From Bacteroidales bacterium (GTDB lineage Bacteria > Bacteroidota > Bacteroidia > Bacteroidales > Muribaculaceae), in assembly GCA_019415705.1 (NCBI GenBank), contig DXYS01000075.1:27969-91968 (forward strand): a DNA stretch of 64,000 nucleotides. Reading direction: 5' to 3'. The position numbers and the translations under genes are program-made. This document shows, one piece after another, positions 51,266 through 59,446 of this stretch (within the stretch, counting starts at the first letter, position 1; each line of letters starts with the position of its first letter). The notes beneath the pieces were generated by a model. The model was given only the letters and a program-made list of their open reading frames with translations, made no database searches and was not told the origin of the DNA.

Positions 51266-51814
51266 TTAATCGTGAGTGTTCATATATCTGATAATTTTCT
51301 CTTTCGCAGCATGATAGTTCGCTTTGACATTGTTTACTGAAGACTCGGTGATTTGTGCGATGGTCGCATAATCGAAATCGTCGTAGTAACGCAGGTTGAA
51401 CGCCAGCTGCTGTTTAGGGGGAAGCGACAATATGGCTTTCTGTAGCTTGACGGCCTCAAGATCTGAATAGTCGAAGTATTCGTCGGCAATGATGCGGTCT
51501 GCTTCGGATGATGTGTCATCGTCAAGTGAGCAGATAAAGACTTTGCGTCGCTCGCGTTGACGAATTGCTTCGTTTGATGCAATCCTGAAAATCCATGCTG
51601 CAAGAGACATTTCTCTATTGAAACCGCCGATGTTGCGGAAGACTCTCATAAAAGTCTCTTGCAGAGCATCCTCGGCATCATGATGTGAAACCGTGATTCG
51701 GCGTATGTGCCAGTAGACCGGCTCCTTATAGCTCTTCAAAAGCATTCTGAAGCCTTCCTCCGGGTCATATCCGAGGGCGTCAAGTATATTATTGTCTGAA
51801 AAGATCGGTGTCAT
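51266..51814 (-). CDS. ECF-type RNA polymerase sigma factor
   Basis: A 182-aa sigma-70 family protein with only regions 2 and 4. Region 2 has HHDAEDALQETFMRVFRNI and AAWIFRIASNEAIRQRERR; region 4 has LPPKQQLAFNLRYYDDFDYA and ATIAQITESSVNNVKANYHA. It starts an operon with an anti-sigma-like protein and a Spy-like periplasmic protein, suggesting an envelope-stress regulon. TACATTTG (minus strand, 51879-51872) may be its -7 element. Confidence 0.92.
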   Translation of the reverse strand: MTPIFSDNNILDALGYDPEEGFRMLLKSYKEPVYWHIRRITVSHHDAEDALQETFMRVFRNIGGFNREMSLAAWIFRIASNEAIRQRERRKVFICSLDDDTSSEADRIIADEYFDYSDLEAVKLQKAILSLPPKQQLAFNLRYYDDFDYATIAQITESSVNNVKANYHAAKEKIIRYMNTHD

Positions 51815-51871
51815 TATCGGACTAAAGCAGTTTTCATCGTTGCGTTACAATTATTATACCCGCCGAATTGC

Positions 51872-51964
51872 CAAATGTAAAAAAGTTACATCGAAAATTT
51901 AGTAACAACATGAAAAAATATACATAGGAATAATAAGTTAATTGTAACAAATGTGCTACTTTTG
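51872..51964. promoter_or_regulatory. Divergent -7 elements between the sigma gene and the LRR gene
   Basis: On the minus strand TACATTTG at 51879-51872 faces the sigma operon. On the plus strand TACTTTTG at 51957-51964 faces the LRR-transglutaminase gene. Neither has an ideal -33 element, so both are tentative. The whole intergenic region is 51815-51991. Confidence 0.4.
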
Positions 51965-51991
51965 AGTCTATATAATAAAGGGATATAACTT

Positions 51992-53893
51992 ATGAAAAAG
52001 CTTTTACCCGCGTTTCTGGCCGTGGCTGCGGCGGCAACATTCATACCGGCGCTGTCAAAAGATGTGCATGTCGAGCCGGGCTCTTTGCACAAGCTGATTA
52101 CGGCCGAAGATTTCAAAAACGACCGCTCTCTGCGTATAACAGGCACGCTTAACAACTCGGATATCATTGAGTTGCGCAATCTGTGCGGTCGTGATACGGC
52201 AGGAAAGAAAACTGATGCATTGATAAGCGACTTGGATCTGCGCGATGTGAAGTTTGAGAATAGCGGAGCGCCATACTTCCTTAAGTTACGCAAGACTTAC
52301 GGTGTGACGTCGCCGACGTCGCTGCCGCCGTGCATGTTTTACGAAGTGCCGATTGAAAAACTCATTCTCCCGAAAAAACTTGACACATTAGGTGAATATT
52401 CACTTGTCTATACGGGCCTTCGCGAGTTGCGGCTGCCGCGAAACCTGAAGTTAGACGGTGCGGCTATTGCCCGCGATACATTGCTGTCGGTGCTTGAGCT
52501 CCCCGACATGGAGAAAGGTCTGTCGCCAAACTACTATGTGCTGCCCAATCTTAAGTCAATCCGTTACGGTGACATTGACTATATGCCGAGCGGCTCGTTC
52601 AGGGACATGCCGCAGCTTGAGGAAATCATATTCGACGGCATGATAGGCCATATTGACGGTTATCAGATTTCAAACTGCCCGAATCTGCGTCGCGTCATCT
52701 TCAACGGACCGATACTAAGCACAGGCGGTCCTGTTTTAGCTCACAACTGTCCGCGCTTGGAGGCTGTCGAGTTTAACGGTCTTGTCGTCGGCCACGGCCT
52801 CACGGTCAATGACAGCTGTCCGGCGCTCGGACGCATCACTGTCAATGGCGCTGTGATTGAATCCGGTGACTCGGCAGTCATCCCGTCTACTTCGCTCGAG
52901 GCGATTAAAGCCTCGCCCGAGGCGATGAGCCAGCTGAGACGGCTTGTCGACCGGCAGATTGCTCACATGGGGGCTAAGGGCTTTCTCGGACGGATTTGCC
53001 GAGGGTATGCCCCGGAACTTTCGCCGATACTCGATTCACTCGGCATGACCGCCAAAGCCGCGGAAATGGACTCTGCCTTTGCCGCCAACCGCAATCCTGA
53101 CGAGGGGAAATCCAAACTTGAGATACTAAAGGAGGCCGCGCCATACTCGGCCTATAAAGGCGACGCCGACCTAACTGTAACATACACCGAGTCCGACGAT
53201 TCGCTGCTGACCCGCAGCCGCAAGTATTTTAACCTTGACAGCGTGGCAGGACAGGGCGACGACATCTCGCGCATCAAGAATCTCCTTTACTGGATGCATG
53301 ACCTTGTGCGCCATGACGGCTCGTCGTCGTGGCCCGACTGCCGTTTCAACCTCGTCGACCTATATAATATCTGTCAGAAAGAAGGGCGCGGGCTCAACTG
53401 CCGCTTCATGGCCATGATGCTGGCCGAGGCTCTGTTGGCCGAGGGCATCCCCGCACGCTATCTGACGTGCATGCCAAAGGCTTATGATGAAGACTCAGAC
53501 TGCCATGTCATTACGGTCGCATGGTCAGAGAGTCTAAATAAATGGATTTGGGTTGACCCGACTTTTGCCGCCTATGTCACAGACGAAAACGGTCTGCTGC
53601 TCCATCCCGGCGAAGTGCGTGACCGTCTGCGCCGGGATATGCCCTTGGTCCTCAATGATGATGCGAACTGGAATCATCAGAATCCTGAGACCAAAGAGCA
53701 TTATCTCGACTACTATATGGCTAAAAATCTTTACCTTATAGAGACAAATCTGATTCAGCAGGCTGAGCCTGAGGGACAGTCGGTTCATAAACAGGGAAAA
53801 ACCTGCACACTCGTGCCCGACGGTTTCGACTATCCCAACACAGACTATCTGATTTCAGACGACGTATTGTTCTGGCAGGCTCCTGTAAGATAA
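51992..53893 (+). CDS. Secreted leucine-rich-repeat and transglutaminase-like protein
   Basis: A 633-aa exported protein (signal peptide KLLPAFLAVAAAATFIPALS). Residues about 55-310 are BspA-type leucine-rich repeats (FYEVPIEKLILPKKLDTLGE, LPNLKSIRYGD, MPQLEEIIFDG). Residues about 430-540 form a transglutaminase-like domain with a plausible triad: C470 (GRGLNCRFMA), H505 (DCHVITVAW) and D522 (KWIWVDPTF). The domain may be a protease or cross-linker acting on envelope or host protein. Two such domains in one protein point to surface binding plus catalysis. It overlaps nothing and ends 21 bp from a convergent gene. Confidence 0.82.
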   Translation: MKKLLPAFLAVAAAATFIPALSKDVHVEPGSLHKLITAEDFKNDRSLRITGTLNNSDIIELRNLCGRDTAGKKTDALISDLDLRDVKFENSGAPYFLKLRKTYGVTSPTSLPPCMFYEVPIEKLILPKKLDTLGEYSLVYTGLRELRLPRNLKLDGAAIARDTLLSVLELPDMEKGLSPNYYVLPNLKSIRYGDIDYMPSGSFRDMPQLEEIIFDGMIGHIDGYQISNCPNLRRVIFNGPILSTGGPVLAHNCPRLEAVEFNGLVVGHGLTVNDSCPALGRITVNGAVIESGDSAVIPSTSLEAIKASPEAMSQLRRLVDRQIAHMGAKGFLGRICRGYAPELSPILDSLGMTAKAAEMDSAFAANRNPDEGKSKLEILKEAAPYSAYKGDADLTVTYTESDDSLLTRSRKYFNLDSVAGQGDDISRIKNLLYWMHDLVRHDGSSSWPDCRFNLVDLYNICQKEGRGLNCRFMAMMLAEALLAEGIPARYLTCMPKAYDEDSDCHVITVAWSESLNKWIWVDPTFAAYVTDENGLLLHPGEVRDRLRRDMPLVLNDDANWNHQNPETKEHYLDYYMAKNLYLIETNLIQQAEPEGQSVHKQGKTCTLVPDGFDYPNTDYLISDDVLFWQAPVR

Positions 53894-53914
53894 TATATAT
53901 GGCAGGGTAGGGCT

Positions 53915-55024
53915 TTATTCTTTGACAAGGGTCTTTCTCCCGTTTACGATATAGACGCCCGGGGCGAGGGAGCCGAGGTCGTGTGATGACCGGCTGATGA
54001 GATTGCCAGACAGGTCATATACAGCGCCGTCATGTGCGCTTGTGTCTGCTGCGATGTCGTCAATGCCGCTTGTCGCGCCGGCCGAGAGGGTGACCGTCAC
54101 ATTGCCGTCGCCGAGGATAGATTTCAGCTGCGGTCCGCTGTAATTGCCGTTAATCTTGCCCAAACGCGTGAAGTTATAAGTGTTTGTGTCGTAATAGATT
54201 ACAAACTGGTTGCCTAAATAGAGCACGAGGTCGCCGGGGCCGGTCGTGAAGTAGGTGTCGTTGCGCGGCAGCGACTGCGGCAGGCTCCCGACCTTCTCCA
54301 TATTGGCGTAGTCGTGCATATCGACTGTAACGGGGCCACTTTTGAGCAAGTTAATTAATGCACTTGCCGACGAGTTGTCGGCAAGTGAGGCGGTCAGCGT
54401 GGCTTTGTCGCTGACCGTTATAGTGATTTGATTTTCAGTCATGTCGGGTTTAGTAATTGATGAGTAATTGATTTGCTCCAACCAGTTTTGGAGCATCGTC
54501 CGTGCGCTGGAGGTCTGTGATGACCTTATCCACAGGCTCGGGCTGACGAATTTACCATTCGGAATCAGGAGCTTGGCGTCGGCCTCGACTCCGCTGATGC
54601 CGCTGCTCGCGCTCGACACTATCAGGTCGATATTCTTGCCGGCCATCTTCGCGCCGTTCTCAAAGAGGAATGTCTACAACGGTGCGGCCATATTGCTCCA
54701 CCACAGCGGCGCTCCGATGATGACCGTGTCATACTTATCAAGGTCGACATTAACCGGGTCGATGGCAGGGTATGACGATGCGTCGTCGGGGTTGTTGCGT
54801 ATCGCCGAAATCTGTGCGCTGCCGATGGCATAGTTGTTGGCCTCGTATTTCAGGCCTTTCTCGGCCGGCTCGATGCGGATGACGTCGGCATCAATCAGGC
54901 CCGTCAGTGCCGTGACTATGTTGTGCACATTGTTTGTATAGCTGTAGTAGACTACTAATGTTTTGGCGCGTGCTGCCATAACGGAAAGTGAGATTAGAAG
55001 AATTAATAATAATGATTTACGCAT
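53915..55024 (-). pseudogene. Flavodoxin plus cyclophilin-like gene split by an in-frame TAG
   Basis: Frame reading from 55024 gives a signal peptide (SLLLILLISLSVMAARA) and a flavodoxin domain (VVYYSYTNNVHNIVTALTG, DTVIIGAPLWWSNMAAPL), then TAG at 54676-54674. The same frame continues with TFLFENGAK and the rest of the flavodoxin fold, a cyclophilin-like domain (ITITVSDKATLTASLADNSS ... DLVLYLGNQFVIYYDTNTYN) and a C-terminal T9SS-like tail (DLSGNLISRS, GVYIVNGRK). The TAG stands where CAG (Gln) would fit and needs a single C-to-T change. Intact, it would be a 369-residue exported FMN protein. It may be a real pseudogene, a sequence error or a recoded codon. It lies 3 bp after a 71-aa gene. 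Confidence 0.8.
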
Positions 55025-55027
55025 ATC

Positions 55028-55243
55028 TTAAGTGTTTGGTTTGTTTCTGCCTTTGGCTGACTGTTTCAGTCCCATATCGGTTAATATCGCGACCTCATTG
55101 TCCTCGAGTGATAAATTCTCAGCCGCTCTACCGTTCTGAATTTGCCTGACAAGTTCGCAGGGCCTCATATTATGAAGTCTCGCGATATAACAGACGAGTT
55201 CGTCGTCAATGAAGTCAGAGGGCGTTTCGGGTTTTGCGGTCAT
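55028..55243 (-). CDS. Small unrecognised protein upstream of the flavodoxin gene
   Basis: A 71-aa hydrophilic protein starting MTAKPETPSDFIDDELVCYI. It has a Cys-containing segment (YIARLHNMRPCELVRQIQNG) and an acidic middle (SLEDNEVAILTDMG). The stop lies 3 bp before the flavodoxin gene, so they share an operon. I do not recognise the family. It is divergent from the AraC-type regulator, with a 158-bp gap between. Confidence 0.65.
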   Translation of the reverse strand: MTAKPETPSDFIDDELVCYIARLHNMRPCELVRQIQNGRAAENLSLEDNEVAILTDMGLKQSAKGRNKPNT

Positions 55244-55364
55244 TGTTTATGTCTCGTTGCATTTGCAAAATTACATGTCGGGCAGGCCGGCGACAGATAT
55301 GAATTATCGGTAGAACGTACCAAATTCTTTGCTTTTGCATTATGCGTTTTTTTGATTTGATTGC

Positions 55365-55372
55365 TATCTTTG
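55365..55372 (+). promoter_or_regulatory. Putative -7 element of the AraC-type regulator
   Basis: TATCTTTG matches TAnnTTTG about 30 bp before the regulator's start; no good -33 partner is visible. The divergent gap could also hold the regulator's operator for the flavodoxin operon. Confidence 0.4.
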
Positions 55373-55401
55373 CAATTGAATAACAATGCTTTCACTTACT
55401 G

Positions 55402-56301
55402 ATGAAGAATATCCTGAAGATTAGAAACGTAAATGATTACAGCCGTTATCTTGGCGCACCGGATCAGCATCCGTTAGTCTGTGTAATCAATTACGCCGAA
55501 CTGTCGCCGACGCATCACACACTTAACGATTACAGTGTCTACGGTCTATTCTTTATGGACGAAGCCGACTTAAGTCTCGAGTATGGCTGCGGCAAATATG
55601 ACTACAAGGGCGGTACGATGATTTGTGTCGCTCCGGGTCAGATTGGAGGCAAGGAGGACAAGGGCGAACTTGTCAACCTTAGCGGCTGGGGACTATTGTT
55701 CCATCCCGACCTGCTGCATGATACGGCGTTGGAACGTAAAATCAAGGATTACAGCTTCTTTGATTACCGTGTCAATGAAGCCCTGCATCTGACTGACGGC
55801 GAGCGCGACATAATCAGCTCACTCTTCAGTCAGTTGCGCGATGAACTTGGCAATGCCGACGACCATTATCAGAAAGAAATTATAATAGGATATATTGAGC
55901 TTATTCTGTCTTTCTGCGGTCGCTTTTACAATCGCCAGTTCCTCACCCGCCGATTGGAGAACTCGGATATACTTATGAAGTTTGACTCGTTGCTTAAGGA
56001 CTATTATGACAATAAGTTACAGCTCACCGAGGGCATCCCTACAGTGCAGTACTGTGCCGAGCGGCTATGCCTCTCGCCTAACTATTTCAGCGACGTTATA
56101 AGCCGTACGACCAACGAGACAGCCGGCAACTATATCCGCCGCTACGTCATGCAGATTGCTAAAAATCAGTTGGCCTCAGGTGCCAACATCTCTGAGGTGG
56201 CTTATGACTTGGGATTCAGCTATCCGCAGCATATGAGCCGCATGTTCAAGAACTACGAGGGCATCACGCCCTCGCAATATGTCAATAGTCTTAAGAAATA
56301 G
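55402..56301 (+). CDS. AraC family transcriptional regulator
   Basis: A 299-aa regulator. The N-terminal cupin-like sensing domain (about 20-120) includes YKGGTMICVAPGQIGGKEDK. The C-terminal double helix-turn-helix (about 195-297) has TVQYCAERLCLSPNYFSDVI and ISEVAYDLGFSYPQHMSRMF, then GITPSQYVNSLKK. It is divergent from the flavodoxin operon and on the same side as a YczE-like pair, so it may control these genes. The effector is unknown. Confidence 0.92.
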   Translation: MKNILKIRNVNDYSRYLGAPDQHPLVCVINYAELSPTHHTLNDYSVYGLFFMDEADLSLEYGCGKYDYKGGTMICVAPGQIGGKEDKGELVNLSGWGLLFHPDLLHDTALERKIKDYSFFDYRVNEALHLTDGERDIISSLFSQLRDELGNADDHYQKEIIIGYIELILSFCGRFYNRQFLTRRLENSDILMKFDSLLKDYYDNKLQLTEGIPTVQYCAERLCLSPNYFSDVISRTTNETAGNYIRRYVMQIAKNQLASGANISEVAYDLGFSYPQHMSRMFKNYEGITPSQYVNSLKK

Positions 56302-56302
56302 C

Positions 56303-56375
56303 TACTTCTTTAGGTAGATAAAACGGGCGAGCACGGCCATGCGCCGAAGATGCAATAGCCGCTGATAAAACGAGT
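56303..56375 (-). pseudogene. YczE-like gene remnant with internal deletion
   Basis: Minus-strand reading gives FISGYCIFGAWP (plus-strand bases about 56340-56375) and then, in another frame, LARFIYLKK followed by a stop at 56303. The intact-length copy at 58578-59333 has VISGYCFFGAWP near its end and LARFIYPKK before its stop, with about 50 residues between. This is therefore a deleted, frame-disrupted second copy. DNA similarity to 58578-58612 and 58739-58770 is clear by eye. Confidence 0.8.
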
Positions 56376-56639
56376 GGCTATGCTGTCTGTCTAACAGTTT
56401 CGCCGTCCCGCGATTAAAACGTTAGTGTTAGCGCCAATAAGCTGTGTTTTGAATAAAAATAATTAACTCAATGTTGACAGTTTATGTGTTTTTTATTGAT
56501 TTGCCAATATCGTATGGATGTAGGATTAAACTGCGCATCATACAATAAACTTTAGTTAAGCAGAAAATAAATGATGTAAAATAGGCGTAGTTTGAACTAT
56601 TATTGCTATATTTGTAGTCTAATAGGCGCAAATACGACC
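56376..56639 (+). promoter_or_regulatory. hipBA upstream region
   Basis: The rest of the 338-bp gap after the AraC gene. TATATTTG at 56607-56614 fits the -7 element for hipBA. ATAGGCG occurs at 56581-56587 and 56622-56628, flanking it with 41-bp spacing (about four helical turns), and could be HipB binding half-sites. The left part of the gap (56376-56580) is AT-rich with nothing else recognised. Confidence 0.45.
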
Positions 56640-56999
56640 ATGGAAGAGAATATATACATGTTACCCGACAGTGAAATACGCCGTCGGATGGGACAAAAGA
56701 TAAGGCATCTACGACTCCGACAGGACTTAACTCAGGCATCGCTCGCAGAACAGGCGCAAGTCTCACTGACGACATTAAAGAAAATCGAAAAAGGCGATAT
56801 AAGCTATTTCGATTCCATGATGCGCGTGCTTCGCATACTTGGCGAACTGGATGTGTTCTCGGCACTCATTAAGGAAGAGGAGATGAGCCCCAACGAATAT
56901 TTCGAGTTTGTCGAAGCATGCAAGAAGAAGCGGCGTAAACGTGCAAGCGGTAACAACAAGACTAACACACAACCTGATACCGAAGAATCAGAATGGTAG
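56640..56999 (+). CDS. hipB: HipB-like antitoxin (XRE-type repressor)
   Basis: A 119-aa DNA-binding protein from the ATG at 56640 (MEENIYMLPDSE). The helix-turn-helix is IRHLRLRQDLTQASLAEQAQ, then VSLTTLKKIEKGD. It has a basic C-terminal tail (ACKKKRRKRASG). It would bind and inhibit the adjacent HipA kinase and repress the operon. The longer frame from 56592 runs through the promoter and is not used. Its stop overlaps the hipA start. Confidence 0.9.
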   Translation: MEENIYMLPDSEIRRRMGQKIRHLRLRQDLTQASLAEQAQVSLTTLKKIEKGDISYFDSMMRVLRILGELDVFSALIKEEEMSPNEYFEFVEACKKKRRKRASGNNKTNTQPDTEESEW

Positions 57000-58273
57000 A
57001 TATCGCAAAAGTTAACCTGTATGGTCAACCCGTCGGGACATTCCGATGGGACAACAACCGCCAATTGGCATATTTCGAGTATGCCGATAGCTTCATCGGC
57101 AAAGGTCTTGAACCTTCGCCGATTCTTATGCCTGTGCGTCAGGGACGGATATACTCATTCTCTGACATAGGTCGTGAGACGTTCAAGGGACTTCCCGGTA
57201 TGCTTGCTGATTCATTGCCCGACACTTACGGCCGGGCACTGTTTGATCGTTGGCTCGCGCTTACCGGTCGTAGCAGCGGAAACGCTGTGGAGACACTATG
57301 TTACCTCGGCAAACGCTGCATGGGAGCTTTGGAGTTTGAACCGGCCATGGATGCGCCCTATAGTCCGGATGTCAGAATTGAACTTGATTCCCTTGTTGAA
57401 GTGGCAAGCGAGGCACTGTCGGAAAAGGAAAAATTCGGAGCCTATCTTGAAGAGGACAAGAAGGCGGCAATAGCCGAAATAGTGCGACTTGGCACCTCTG
57501 CCGGAGGACAGAGGGCGAAAGCCATCATAGCCTACAATCCATTGACCGGGGAAGTCCGTTCAGGGCAGATTGAAGCTCCGGAAGGCTTTGACTATTACCT
57601 GATAAAGCTCGACGGTGTAACCGCCGAGGCCGGATTCAGGGAAACGCAGAATTTCGGCCGACTGGAATACTCTTTCTATCGGCTTGTAAAGGAATGTGGC
57701 ATAGAAATGTCGGATTGCAGTCTGATAGAAGAGAATGGACGCGCACATTTTCTCACAAAGCGTTTTGACCGTCAGAAAGGAGAGAAAATCCACATGCAGA
57801 CACTCTGCGGCATAGCGCACTATGATTACCGCAATCCCCGTTCATACTCTTACGAGCAGGCGTTCAACGTGATGAGGGCATTGAGATTGCCATACTCACA
57901 GGCGCAGGAAATGTATCGTCGCATGGTATTCAATGTAGTGATCCGCAATCAGGATGACCACACCAAGAACATATCCTTCCTAATGGACAGACAAGGCAAA
58001 TGGATTCTTTCGCCGGCATACGACATGGGATTTGCCTATAATCCAAAGGGCGGATGGACAGCACAGCACCAGATGTCAATAAACGGAAAGTTTGACGACA
58101 TAACCCGCCAAGACCTTTTGGAATTTGCGAAACGCAACAATATAAAGGAAGCTACTGAAATAATCGACCATATTGCCGAAGTGTCTTCACGCTGGCCTCT
58201 CTTGGCAAGGGAATGTGAAGTTCCCCGGCCCATGATAGATGCCATAATGCCGAATTTGAAGCTATCCATATAA
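56993..58273 (+). CDS. hipA: HipA-type serine/threonine kinase toxin
   Basis: A 426-aa toxin kinase; family members phosphorylate glutamyl-tRNA synthetase or other targets and cause growth arrest. The HipA N-terminal domain holds FKGLPGMLADSLPDTYGRAL. The kinase core has YLIKLDGV (ATP-binding Lys), the catalytic loop NQDDHTKN (Asp about 321) and SPAYDMGFAY (metal-binding Asp). Length is close to E. coli HipA (440), so it appears intact. ATGGTAG overlap with hipB ensures coupled translation. The pair lies between two copies of a YczE-like gene. Confidence 0.92.
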   Translation: MVDIAKVNLYGQPVGTFRWDNNRQLAYFEYADSFIGKGLEPSPILMPVRQGRIYSFSDIGRETFKGLPGMLADSLPDTYGRALFDRWLALTGRSSGNAVETLCYLGKRCMGALEFEPAMDAPYSPDVRIELDSLVEVASEALSEKEKFGAYLEEDKKAAIAEIVRLGTSAGGQRAKAIIAYNPLTGEVRSGQIEAPEGFDYYLIKLDGVTAEAGFRETQNFGRLEYSFYRLVKECGIEMSDCSLIEENGRAHFLTKRFDRQKGEKIHMQTLCGIAHYDYRNPRSYSYEQAFNVMRALRLPYSQAQEMYRRMVFNVVIRNQDDHTKNISFLMDRQGKWILSPAYDMGFAYNPKGGWTAQHQMSINGKFDDITRQDLLEFAKRNNIKEATEIIDHIAEVSSRWPLLARECEVPRPMIDAIMPNLKLSI

Positions 58274-58577
58274 TAAATCCTTCTTCGCAAAGATTTCAAT
58301 AACCATAAAAACATATCCTGACAAAGACAAGGCTTTTCCTAACCCTGCGCCGAGCCTTTCTACATAATGGGAGGAGATTGGTGAGGTGCGATTGCTTCGG
58401 TAATTTTGAGGAAACGCCTGAATTCGTTATCAACGCACTTCGGTGTAGTTTTTCCGCTGAAGTAATTTTGGCTTGTGCCGCAATAACTCGTCGGCCCCCA
58501 TGTCAACAGACTGCGGTGGGTGTTCTCGATAGCGAGCGGCGAGCCAACCTGCGCAAGCATCATTTCCCGGCGTAAGT
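58274..58577. other. Gap between hipA and the YczE-like gene
   Basis: A 304-bp stretch. A minus-strand reading from about 58563 to 58360 is open for 67 codons (starting MMLAQVGSPLAIENTHRSLL) and could be a remnant of an unrecognised gene, but I see no domain. I find no repeat or hairpin to support an insertion boundary. No other feature is supported. Confidence 0.35.
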
Positions 58578-59333
58578 CTATTTCTTGGGATAGATAAAGC
58601 GTGCGAGGCCGTAGATGTAGCGTCGAAAACCGGGGCGGAACGCTAACAGTCGGTCAAACCAACTCATGTGCGGACTGACGAGTCTGACAATATAGCCGAC
58701 ATAGAACATGGCGAACAGTGTGCCCGGTCCGACCACGGTCCGAGGCCATGCGCCGAAGAAGCAGTAGCCGCTGATGACGGCAAGGATGACTAACGCGGTG
58801 TCAACCATTATCTTGACCGTAGGGAACGGACGTCCTGTCACACGGCTGATGGCAACCTGTATGCCTTCGCCCGGCATCGTCACCGAGCCGCAGCGTATTT
58901 CGCAGGCAACAGCCACGCCCAACACCGTCGCTCCGATAAATTGGGCTATAATCTGATTGACAAGCAAGTCGTAATTGAAAATCGACGTCAGCCACATGTT
59001 GATGTCAAGCATTGCTCCGAAAACAAACCCGACGGCGAGCTGAAAGAGCTACACCTTCTCAAAGCGCCGCCGCAGTATCGCTATCTGCGCCGCCACCAAG
59101 ATAACGTTCATGATATTGGTGTAGCCGCCGATGGTCCATCCGGGAGTTATCCCGGCCTCGCCGGCAAGTGTGAAAGACATCGGTATGGCCGAAATGACGC
59201 CGCTGCCTAAGTTTGACCTCACGCATAGCGCCACGCCCAAGGTCATGAAATACATCGATGTGATTAAAAGTACGTGCTGCCAGACAAATTCTACTACCTT
59301 ATCCTTAATTGAAACCGTTTGTGTAATTTGCAT
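58578..59333 (-). pseudogene. YczE/YitT-like membrane protein gene interrupted by an in-frame TAG
   Basis: Frame from 59333 to 58578 encodes a membrane protein of the YczE/YyaS family: VLLITSMYFMTLGVALCVRS, then SGVISAIPMS, GGYTNIMNVILVAAQIAILR. TAG at 59051-59049 follows RRRFEKV, and the same frame resumes with LFQLAVGFVFGAMLDI, VTMPGEGIQVAI and ends LARFIYPKK. A CAG (Gln) to TAG change explains it. Without the stop it would be 251 residues with about six helices. The second fragment has an internal ATG (59012) but is unlikely to fold alone. Confidence 0.8.
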
Positions 59334-59356
59334 TATTTAAAATCCCTTTCTGCCTG

Positions 59357-59388
59357 CAAAATTACAAAATTTCCACGATAGGAGACAA
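59357..59388 (-). promoter_or_regulatory. Promoter of the YczE-like gene
   Basis: On the minus strand TTG (59388-59386), a 21-nt spacer and TAATTTTG (59364-59357) fit the Bacteroidota consensus and lie about 24 bp before the gene start. It begins right at the T-tract of the hcp terminator. Confidence 0.55.
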
Positions 59389-59390
59389 TT

Positions 59391-59425
59391 TAAAAAAGCG
59401 GAGCGGCCCCGTACGAGGCCGCTCC
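59391..59425 (-). terminator. Rho-independent terminator of hcp
   Basis: A perfect 9-bp GC-rich stem pairs 59400-59408 with 59417-59425. Reading the minus strand, it is followed by GCTTTTTT (59399-59391). It lies 22 bp after the hcp stop codon. Confidence 0.85.
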
Positions 59426-59446
59426 ACAAAAAAGATTCGTAATATT

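Noticed and set aside
53915..59333. Genome-wide reassignment of TAG to Gln
   Set aside because: TAG ends normal genes here, such as the GH3, flippase, AraC and hipB genes, so only a local or partial effect is possible.
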